From Calliopsis andreniformis (lineage: Eukaryota > Arthropoda > Insecta > Hymenoptera > Andrenidae), in assembly GCF_051401765.1 (NCBI RefSeq), contig NW_027480468.1, positions 62,001 through 126,000 on the forward strand: a stretch of 64,000 nt of DNA. The letters are read 5' to 3'. The position numbers were made by a program, and so were the translations under genes. Position 1 is the first letter of the stretch. Each line of letters opens with the position of its first letter. Under the pieces are notes generated by a model. The model saw only the letters and a program-made list of their open reading frames with translations. It was not told where the DNA came from and searched no databases. This document shows, piece after piece, positions 55,072 to 64,000 of this stretch.

Positions 55072-57220
55072 GGGTTGAGCATTGAATATTGAGGACTGAA
55101 GATTCAGGACGGAGGATTGAGGATTGAGGATTGTCGATTGAGGATTGAGGATTCAGAATTGAGGATTGAGTGTTGGGTATTGAGTATTGAACATTGAGGA
55201 CGGAGGATTGAGAATTGAGTATTGAGGATTGAGGATTGAGGATTGAGGATTGAGGATTGAGGATTGAGGATTGAGGATTGAGGATTGAGGGCTGAGGATT
55301 GAGGATTGAGGATTGAGGATTGAGGATTGAGGTCTGAGTGTTGAGGATTGAAGGTTGAGGACTGAGGATTGACGATTGAATATTGAGGACTGGGTGTTGA
55401 GGATAGAGTGTTGAGAATTGATGTTTGAGGACTAAGATTTGAAGATTGAAGGTTGAGGATTGAGTATTGAAGACTGAGAATTGAGGATATTCTACTGATG
55501 ATTGAGGATTGTGAATTGAGGGTTGAGGATTAATGGTTGAGACTGTGGGTTGAGGATTGAGCATTGAGGATTGAGGATTGAGGATTCAGGATTGCGGATT
55601 GAAGATTGAGGATTGATGATTGAGGATTGAGGATTGAGTATTGAGGATTGAGGACTGAGGATTGACGATTGAATATTGAGGACTGGGTGTTGAGGATAGA
55701 GTGTTGAGAATTGATGTTTGAGGACTAAGATTTGAAGATTGAAGGTTGAGGATTGAGTATTGAAGACTGAGAATTGAGGATATTCTACTGATGATTGAGG
55801 ATTGCGAATTGAGGGTTGAGGATTAATGGTTGAGACTGTGGGTTGAGGATTGAGCATTGAGGATTGAGGATTGAGGATTCAGGATTGCGGATTGAAGATT
55901 GAGGATTGAGGATTGAGGATTGAGGATTGAGTATTGAGGATTGAGGATTGAGGATTGAGGATTGAGGATTGAGGATTGAGGTTAGAGGTCAGAGAACTGA
56001 GGATTGAGGATTGAGGATTGAGGATTGAGCATTGTGGGCTGAGTATTGAGGATTGAAGGTTGAGGACTGAGGATTGACGATTGAATATTGAGGACTGGGT
56101 GCTGTGGATAGAGTGTTTAGAATTGATGTTTGAGGACTAAGATTTGAAAATTGAAGATTGAGGATTGAGTATTGAAGACTGAGAATTGAGGATATTCTAC
56201 TGATGATTGAGGATTGAGGATTGAGGGTTGAGCATTGAATATTGAGGACTGAAGATTCAGGACGGAGGATTGAGGATTGAGGATTGTCGATTGAGGATTG
56301 AGGATTCAGAATTGAGGATTGAGTGTTGGGTATTGAGTATTGAACATTGAGGACGGAGGATTGAGAATTGAGTATTGAGGATTGAGGATTGAGGATTGAG
56401 GATTGAGGATTGAGGATTGAGGATTGAGGATTGAGGATTGAGGGCTGAGGATTGAGGATTGAGGATTGAGGATTGAGGATTGAGGTCTGAGTGTTGAGGA
56501 TTGAAGGTTGAGGACTGAGGATTGACGATTGAATATTGAGGACTGGGTGTTGAGGATAGAGTGTTGAGAATTGATGTTTGAGGACTAAGATTTGAAGATT
56601 GAAGGTTGAGGATTGAGTATTGAAGACTGAGAATTGAGGATATTCTACTGATGATTGAGGATTGCGAATTGAGGGTTGAGGATTAATGGTTGAGACTGTG
56701 GGTTGAGGATTGAGCATTGAGGATTGAGGATTGAGGATTCAGGATTGCGGATTGAAGATTGAGGATTGAGGATTGAGGATTGAGGATTGAGTATTGAGGA
56801 TTGAGGATTGAGGATTGAGGATTGAAGATTGAGGGTTGATATTTGAGTATTGAAGGTTGAGGATTGGGAATTGATGATTGAGAATTGAGGATTGGGGATT
56901 GAGGATTGAGCATTGAATATTGAGGATTGAGGTTTGAGGACGGAGGATTGAGGATTGAGGATTGAGGATTGAGGATTGAGGTTAGAGGTCAGAGAACTGA
57001 GGATTGAGGATTGAGGATTGAGGATTGAGCATTGTGGGCTGAGTATTGAGGATTGAAGGTTGAGGACTGAGGATTGACGATTGAATATTGAGGACTGGGT
57101 GCTGTGGATAGAGTGTTTAGAATTGATGTTTGAGGACTAAGATTTGAAAATTGAAGATTGAGGATTGAGTATTGAAGACTGAGAATTGAGGATATTCTAC
57201 AGATGATTGAGGATTGAGGA
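55072..57220 (+). repeat. Nested family II duplications with periods 293, 1,153 and 1,000 bp
   Basis: The GACGATTGAATATTG module at 55,371 recurs at 55,664 (293 bp; anchors 55,486 and 55,779). GGGTTGAGC at 55,072 recurs at 56,225 (1,153 bp; anchors 55,486 and 56,639). GTTAGAGGTCAGAG at 55,981 recurs at 56,981 (1,000 bp; anchors 56,191 and 57,191), and both of these copies share the variant GTGCTGTGGATAG. Five anchors fall within about 1.7 kb, the densest cluster in the window. Confidence 0.8.
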
Positions 57221-58614
57221 TTGAGGATTGAGGATTGAGGATTGAGGATTGAGGATTGAGGATTGAGGATTTTGTATTGAGGATTGATGATTGAGGGTTG
57301 GGGATTGAGTATTGAGGACAGATGATTGAGGATTGAGGATTGAGTATTGAGGGCTGATTACTGAGGGTTGAGGGTTGAGGGTTGAGGATTCAGGATTGAG
57401 TATTGAAGACTGAGGACAGAGGGTTGAGGACTGAGTATTGAAGATTGAGGATTGAGGATTGAGGATTGATTGTTGAGGATTGAGGATTGAAGATTGAGGA
57501 TTCAGGATCGAGGATTGAGTATTGTATACTGATAGTTGAGGATTGAGTGTTGTGAATTGAGGATTGATGATTGATTATTGAGGACTGAAGTTTGAGGAAT
57601 GAGGATTGAGGATTGAGGATTGAGGATTGAGGACTGAGGGCTGAGGATTGAGGTTTGAGAATTGAGGATTGACAATTGAATATTGAGGATAGTGGCTTGA
57701 TGACTGAGGATTGAGGATTGAGGATTCAGGATTGAGAATTGAGGATTGAGGATTGAGAACGGAGGATTGAGGATTGAGTATTGAGGATTGAGGACTGAGG
57801 ATTGAGGATTGAGGATTAAGGATTGAGGATTGAGGATTGAGGATTAAGGATTGAGGATTGAGGATTGAGGATTGAGGTCTGAGTGTTGAGGATTGAAGGT
57901 TGAGGACTGAGGATTGACGATTGAATATTGAGGACTGGGTGTTGAGGATAGAGTGTTGAGAATTGATGTTTGAGGACTAAGATATGAAGATTGAAGGTTG
58001 AGGATTGAGTATTGAAGACTGAGAATTGAGGATATTCTGCTGATGATTGAGGATTGCGAATTGAGGGTTGAGGATTAATGGTTGAGACTGTGGGTTGAGG
58101 ATTGAGCGTTGAGGATTGAGGATTGAGGATTCAGGATTGCGGATTGAGGATTGAGGATTGACGATTGATGGTTGAGGATTGAGGATCGAGGATTGAGCAT
58201 TGAATATTGAGGAATGAGGTTTGCGGACGGAGGATTGAGGATTGAGGGTTGTGGATTGAGGATTGAGGATTGAGAATTGAGGATTGAGGGTTGGGTATTG
58301 AGTATTGAGCATTGAGGATTGAGGGTTGAGGATTGAGGACGGCGGATTGAGGATAGAGGATTGAGGATTGAGGATTGAGGATTGAGGATTGAGGATTGAG
58401 GATTGAGTGCTGAATATTGAGGATTGAAGGTTGAGGACTCAGGATTGACGATTGAATATTGAGAACTGGGTGTTGAAGATAGAGCGTTGACACTTGACGT
58501 TTGAGGACTAAGATTTGAAGAAAGAAGATAGAGGATTTAGTATTGATGTCTGAGGACAGAGGGTTGGGGACTGAGTATTGAGGATTGAGGATTGAGGATT
58601 GATGGTTGAGGATT

Positions 58615-59975
58615 GAGGATTGAGGATTGAGGATTGAGGATAGAGGATTGAGGATTGAAGACTGAGTATAGAGGATTGAGAATTGAGGATTGAGGATTGA
58701 AGATTGTGTATTGAGGATTGAAGATTGAGGATTCAGTATTGAGGATTGAAGCTTGAGGATTGGGTGTTGAGGATTGAAGAATGAGGATTGAGGATTGAGG
58801 ATTGAGGATTGAGGATTGAGGATTGAGGGTTGAGGATTGAGGATTGAATATTGATGATTGAAGATTGAGGATTGAGGATTGAGGGTTGTTGATTGAGGAC
58901 AAGGGCTGAGGGTTGAATATTGATGTTTGAGGTCTGGGGATTGAGGATTGAGGATTGAGAATTGAGGATTGAGGATTGAGGATTGAAGATTGAGGATTGG
59001 GTATTGAGGATTGAAGAATGATAATTGAGGGTTGAGGATTGAAGATTGAAGATTGCAGATTGAGTATTGAGGATTGAAGACTGAGTATTGAGGATTGAGG
59101 ATTGAGGATTGAGGATTGAGGATTGAGGATTGAGGATTGAGGATTGAAGATTGAGTATTGAGGATCGAATATTGAGTATTGAGGATTGAAGATAGAGGAT
59201 TGAGGATTGAGGGTTGAGGATTGAGGACGAGGACTGACTGTTGAGGATTGAGGTCTGAGGATTGAGGATTCAGGATTGAGGACTGAGGATTGAGGATTGA
59301 GGTTTGAGCATTGAGGATTGAAGATCGAGGACTGGGGATTGAGGATTGAAAATGGAGGATTAAGGATTGAGGATTGGGGATTGAGGATCTAGGATTTGAG
59401 ATCGATTATTGAGGATTGAATATTGACGATTGAGGATTGAGGGTTGAGAATTGAGAATTGAGGATGAGGACTGAGGGTTTAGGATTGAGGATTGAGGAAC
59501 GAGAATTGAGGATTGGGGATTGAGGGCTGAGTATTGACGATTGAGTATTGAAGATTAGGGATTGATTACTGAGGATTGAGGATTGAGGATTGAGGATTGA
59601 GGATTGAGGATTGAGGTTTGAGGACTGAAGATTGAGGATTGAGGATTGAGTGTTGTGGATTGAGTACGAGGACTCAGGGTTGAGTATTGATGTTTGAGTT
59701 CTGAGGATTGAGGATTGAGGATTGAGAATTGAGGATTGAGGATTGAGGATTGAAGATTGAGGATTGGGTATTGAGGATTGAAGATTGAGGATTGAGGATT
59801 GAGGGTTGTGGATAGAGGACGAGGACTGAGGGTTGAATATTGATGTTTGAGGTCTGAGGATTGTGGATTGAGTATTGAGGGTTGAAGGTTGCGGATTGAG
59901 AATTGAGGATTGAGGATTGAGGATTGGGGACTGAGGATTGAAGATTGAGGTCTGAGGATTGAGGATTGAGGATTG
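58615..59975 (+). repeat. 2.54-kb period duplication, copy 1
   Basis: GAAGCTT at 58,748 and 61,289 and GAAGATTGAAGATTGCAG at 59,041 and 61,582 give offset 2,541. After about 59,160 the offset is 2,534 (GATCGAATATTG near 59,163, block marker 59,664 and 62,198). The 7-bp step is one repeat unit lost from copy 2 in the unit run near 61,640. Confidence 0.85.
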
Positions 59976-61149
59976 ACGCTTGAGGATTGAGGATTGGGGA
60001 TGGAGGATAGAAGAGAGAGGACTGAGTATTGGGGATTGAAGAATGAGGATTGAGGATTGAGGATTGAGGATTGAGGATTGAAGACTGAGTATAGAGGATT
60101 GAGAATTGAGGATTGAGGATTGAAGATTGAGTATTGAGGATTGAAGATTGAGGATTCAGGATTGAGGACTGAAGATTGAGTATTGAGGATCGAATATTGA
60201 GTATTGAGGATTGAAGATAGAGGACTGAGGATTGAGGGTTGAGGATTGAGGACGAGGACTGACTGTTGAGGATTGAGGTCTGAGGATTGAGGATTCAGGA
60301 TTGAGGACTGAGGATTGAGTATTGAGGATTGAGGATTGAGGATTGATGGTTGAGGATTGAGGATTGAGGATTGAGGATTGTGGATTGAGGATTGAGGATT
60401 GAGGATTGAGGATTAAGGTTTGTGGACTGAGGACTGAGGATTGAGGATTGAGGATTGAGGATTGAAGATTGAGGATTGGGTACTGAGGATTGAACATTGA
60501 GGATTGAGGATTGAGTATTGAGGATTGAGGATTGAGGATTGAAGATTGAATATTGATGATTGAACATTCAGGATCGAGGATTGAGGGTTGTGAATCGAGG
60601 ACGAGGACTGAGGGTTGAGTATTGATGTTTGAGGTCTGAGGATTGAGGATTGAGGATTGAGAATTGAGGATTGAGGATTGAGGATTGAGGATTGAAGATT
60701 GAGGATTGATGATTGAGGATTGAGGATTGAGGATTGAGGATTGAAGATTGAGGATTGGGTATTGAGGATTGAAGAATGAGGGTTGAGTATTGAAATATGT
60801 GAATTGAGGATATTCTATTGAGGATTGAGGATTGACGATTGATTTTTGAGGACTGAGTGCTGAAGATTGAGGATTCAGGATTGAGGATTCGGGATTGAGG
60901 TTTGAGGACTGAGGATTGAGGGTTGAGGATTGAGGATTGAGGATTGAGGATTGACGGTTGAAGATTGAGTATTGAGGATTGAAGATTGAGGATTGAGGAT
61001 TGAGGATTGAGGATTAAGTATTGAGGATAGAAGATTGAGGATTGGGGACTGAGGATTGAAGATTGATGGTAGAGGATTGAGGATTGAGGATTGACGCTTG
61101 AGGATTGAGGATTGAGGATGGAGGATAGAAGAGAGAGGACTGAGTTTTG

Positions 61150-62508
61150 AGGATTGAAGTATGAGGATTGAGGATTGAGGATAGAGGATTGAGGATTGAA
61201 GACTGAGTATAGAGGATTGAGAATTGAGGATTGAGGATTGAAGATTGTGTATTGAGGATTGAAGATTGAGGATTCAGTATTGAGGATTGAAGCTTGAGGA
61301 TTGGGTGTTGAGGATTGAAGAATGAGGATTGAGGATTGAGGATTGAGGATTGAGGATTGAGGATTGAGGGTTGAGGATTGAGGATTGAATATTGATGATT
61401 GAAGATTGAGGATTGAGGATTGAGGGTTGTTGATTGAGGACAAGGGCTGAGGGTTGAATATTGATGTTTGAGGTCTGGGGATTGAGGATTGAGGATTGAG
61501 AATTGAGGATTGAGGATTGTGGATTGAAGATTGAGGATTGGGTATTGAGGATTGAAGAATGATAATTGAGGGTTGAGGATTGAAGATTGAAGATTGCAGA
61601 TTGAGTATTGAGGATTGAAGACTGAGTATTGAGGATTGAGGATTGAGGATTGAGGATTGAGGATTGAGGATTGAGGATTGAAGATTGAGTATTGAGGATC
61701 GAATATTGAGTATTGAGGATTGAAGATAGAGGATTGAGGATTGAGGGTTGAGGATTGAGGACGAGGACTGACTGTTGAGGATTGAGGTCTGAGGATTGAG
61801 GATTCAGGATTGAGGACTGAGGATTGAGGATTGAGGTTTGAGCATTGAGGATTGAAGATCGAGGACTGGGGATTGAGGATTGAAAATGGAGGATTAAGGA
61901 TTGAGGATTGGGGATTGAGGATCTAGGATTTGAGATCGATTATTGAGGATTGAATATTGACGATTGAGGATTGAGGGTTGAGAATTGAGAATTGAGGATG
62001 AGGACTGAGGGTTTAGGATTGAGGATTGAGGAACGAGAATTGAGGATTGGGGATTGAGGGCTGAGTATTGACGATTGAGTATTGAAGATTAGGGATTGAT
62101 TACTGAGGATTGAGGATTGAGGATTGAGGATTGAGGATTGAGGATTGAGGTTTGAGGACTGAAGATTGAGGATTGAGGATTGAGTGTTGTGGATTGAGTA
62201 CGAGGACTCAGGGTTGAGTATTGATGTTTGAGTTCTGAGGATTGAGGATTGAGGATTGAGAATTGAGGATTGAGGATTGAGGATTGAAGATTGAGGATTG
62301 GGTATTGAGGATTGAAGATTGAGGATTGAGGATTGAGGGTTGTGGATAGAGGACGAGGACTGAGGGTTGAATATTGATGTTTGAGGTCTGAGGATTGTGG
62401 ATTGAGTATTGAGGGTTGAAGGTTGCGGATTGAGAATTGAGGATTGAGGATTGAGGATTGGGGACAGAGGATTGAAGATTGAGGTCTGAGGATTGAGGAT
62501 TGAGGATT
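61150..62508 (+). repeat. 2.54-kb period duplication, copy 2 (partial)
   Basis: Copy of 58,615-59,975, ending where the text switches to family II near 62,508. Shared rare variants include GAAAATGGAGG at 59,348 and 61,882, which elsewhere reads GAAGATGGAGG. Confidence 0.85.
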
Positions 62509-64000
62509 GACGATTGATGGTTGAGGATTGAGGATCGAGGATTGAGCATTGAATATTGAGGATTGAGTATTGAGGATTCAGGATTGAGGATTGAGGATTG
62601 AGGATTGAGGATTGAGGGCTGAGTATTGAGGATTGAAGGTTGAGGATTGAGGATTGACGGTTGAATATTGAGGACTGGGTGTTGAGGATAGAGTGTTGAG
62701 AATTGATGTTTGTGGACTAAGATTTGAAGATTGAAGATTGAGGATTGATGTCGAAGATTGTGGTTGGAGAATTGAGGATGGAGGGTTGAGGACTGAGGTT
62801 TGAGAATTGAGGATTGACAATTCAATTATGGGGATTGAGAATTGAGGATTGTGTATTGAGGATTGAGGATTGAGGATTGATGATTGAGGGTTGGGGATTG
62901 AGGATTGAGGATTGAGGATTGAGGATTGAGGATTGAGGATCGAGGATTTTGGATTGAAGATTGAGGATTGAGGATTGAGCATTGAAGATTGAGGGTTGAG
63001 TATTGAGGATTGAAGGTTGTGGACTGAGGATAGATGATTGAATATTGAGGACTGAGTGTTGAGGATAGAGTGTTGAGAATTGATGTTTGAGTACTAAGAT
63101 TTGATGATTGAAGGTTGAGGATTGAGTACTGAAAACTGAGAACTGAGGCTTTCCTCTTGAGTATTGAGAATTGAGAATTGGGGATTGAGGATTAAGGGTT
63201 GAGGATTGATGGTTGAGGTGTGAGGATAGACGATTGAGGATTGTAGATTGAGGACTGAGACTTGAGGATTGAGGTTTGAGGACTGAGGATTCATGATTGC
63301 GGATTGAAGATTGAGGATTGAGGATTGAGGATTGAGGATTGAGGATTGAGGATTGAGGATTTAGGATTGAGGATTGAAGATTGAGGATTGATGGTTGAAT
63401 ACTGAAGATTGAGGATTGGGAATTGATGATTGAGAATTGAGGATTGGGGATTGAGGATTGAGCATTGAATATTGAGGATTGAGGTTTGAGGACGGAGGAT
63501 TGAGGATTGAGGATTGAGGATTGACGATTGAGGATTTAGGATTGAGGACATTGGATTGAGGATTGAGCATTGAGGATTGAGGATTTAGGATTGAGTATTG
63601 AGGATTGAGGATTGAGGATTGAAGACTGAGAATTGAGAATTGATGATTGAGGATTGAGGATTGAGGATTGAGGGTTGAGCATTGAATATTGAGGACTGAA
63701 GATTCAGGACGGAGGATTGAGGATTGAGGATTGTCGATTGAGGATTGAGGATTCAGAATTGAGGATTGAGTGTTGGGTATTGAGTATTGAACATTGAGGA
63801 CGGAGGATTGAGAATTGAGTATTGAGGATTGAGGATTGAGGATTGAGGATTGAGGATTGAGGATTGAGGATTGAGGATTGAGGATTGAGTATTGAGGATT
63901 CAGGATTGAGGATTGAGGATTGAGGATTGAGGATTGAGGGCTGAGTATTGAGGATTGAAGGTTGAGGATTGAGGATTGACGATTGAATATTGAGGACTGG
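62509..64000 (+). repeat. Higher-order family II superblock, third, cut by the window end
   Basis: Family II markers are present: GGACTGGGTGTTG near 62,663, a degenerate anchor with a pyrimidine run at 63,149-63,158, and the GGACGGAGG and TGTCGATTG words also seen near 31,100, 49,165, 55,110 and 56,265. The last bases, TATTGAGGACTGG, are the beginning of another family II module, so the array continues past the window. Confidence 0.75.

Larger units (their letters stand above)
48733..58614 (+). repeat. Higher-order family II superblock, second
   Basis: Starts at the string GAGAACGGAGG, which matches 30,681, and carries family II anchors at 50,121, 51,318, 52,305, 53,984, 54,487 (GGTATTCT), 55,486, 55,779, 56,191, 56,639, 57,191 and 58,031, with degenerate forms at 53,159 and 54,214. 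It includes the 1,197-bp tandem duplication (49,674-52,067) and the nested duplications of 55,072-57,220. A last truncated module begins near 58,463 and lacks its GATATTCT half. Family I text takes over near 58,615 (within about 20 bases). Confidence 0.8.
58615..62508 (+). repeat. Higher-order family I superblock, third
   Basis: Contains two copies of the GTACGAGGACTCA block (59,664 and 62,198) and one GATATTCT anchor, at 60,809. Most of it is a duplication with period 2,534-2,541 bp. It ends near 62,508, where the string GACGATTGATGG switches the text to a copy of family II sequence also found at about 58,158. Confidence 0.75.
1..64000 (+). repeat. Heptanucleotide satellite array, unit GGATTGA, filling the whole window
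   Basis: From first to last base the sequence parses into 7-base units close to GGATTGA, all in the same orientation. Common variants are GGACTGA, GTATTGA, AGATTGA, GAATTGA, GGGTTGA, GGTTTGA, GCATTGA, TGATTGA and CGATTGA, with occasional 6-base units (GGACGA, GGATGA, GTACGA, AGTTGA). The + strand is purine-rich and very poor in C. Variation falls mainly in the first four positions, while the closing TGA is nearly constant. Perfect runs are short: the longest I found is 11 units at 43,518-43,594. No gene, RNA, promoter, terminator or mobile element could be supported anywhere, so this entry also covers every gene-free stretch. The array starts and ends inside repeat, so its true length is unknown. 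It is not a canonical telomere repeat. Confidence 0.98.

Noticed and set aside
240..60820. GATATTCT as a promoter element
   Set aside because: No gene follows any copy, and its position is set by the higher-order repeat. A regulatory role has no support in the sequence.
1..64000. CRISPR array
   Set aside because: The repeats are contiguous seven-base units without unique spacers, and no Cas gene is present.
1..64000. Telomere repeat
   Set aside because: GGATTGA differs from known telomere heptamers such as TTTAGGG, is highly degenerate, and shows kilobase-scale higher-order repeats not expected of telomerase products.
1..64000. Replication-origin iterons or attachment sites
   Set aside because: There is no replication gene, no AT-rich unwinding region, and far too many copies over too great a length.
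1..64000. C-to-T decay such as repeat-induced point mutation (TTGA from TCGA)
   Set aside because: Such decay acts on both strands, but here C is scarce on the + strand while G remains abundant. The skew is better explained by the founding unit.
1..64000. Inserted transposons, terminal inverted repeats, tRNA or rRNA genes
   Set aside because: No segment departs from the seven-base unit for more than a few units, and no complementary arms or RNA-like folds were seen.

Overview
The whole 64,000-base window is one satellite array. It is built from a degenerate seven-base unit, GGATTGA on the + strand (TCAATCC on the - strand), repeated head to tail roughly nine thousand times. I found no stretch of ordinary DNA, no protein-coding or RNA gene, no transposon, no CRISPR array and no inverted segment. 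The array runs off both ends of the window. The organism cannot be identified. Tens of kilobases of short-unit satellite with higher-order structure are most typical of eukaryotic heterochromatin (Drosophila virilis has well-known 7-bp satellites). Short heptamer arrays also occur in bacteria, for example the STRR repeats of filamentous cyanobacteria, so a bacterial source is less likely but not excluded.

Single-unit variants (GGACTGA, GTATTGA, AGATTGA, GAATTGA, GGGTTGA and others, plus 6-base units such as GGACGA and GGATGA) act as a barcode that reveals several levels of higher-order organisation. (1) About fifty copies of an 'anchor' module carry a GAGAATTGATG word followed 73 bp later by GATATTCT; some copies have only the second half. 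(2) Two higher-order families alternate: family I (about 1-30,540; 35,871-48,732; 58,615-62,508) and family II (about 30,541-35,870; 48,733-58,614; 62,509-64,000). (3) An approximately 19-kb macro-unit is duplicated in tandem: 17,072-35,870 and 35,871-54,993, with a junction that can be placed inside seven bases. (4) Younger tandem duplications lie inside it: 1,633 bp at 22,168-25,433 in macro-unit 1 only, and 1,197 bp at 49,674-52,067 in macro-unit 2 only. (5) Further duplicated segments occur at 812-5,660 / 9,031-14,060, 58,615-59,975 / 61,150-62,508, and nested within 55,072-57,220.

The - strand contains many long open frames (up to 716 codons) reading as repeats of Ile-Leu-Asn-Pro-Gln-Ser-Ser. 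They are a by-product of the repeat: seven is not divisible by three, so all three - frames read the same stop-free heptapeptide, while every + frame meets TGA once per 21 bases. None is annotated as a gene. What the window offers is a readable history of a satellite evolving by in-register segmental duplication and deletion, and a recurrent conserved module whose role, if any, is unknown. All comparisons were made by eye from the sequence; boundaries are good to a few bases where stated and to tens of bases otherwise.
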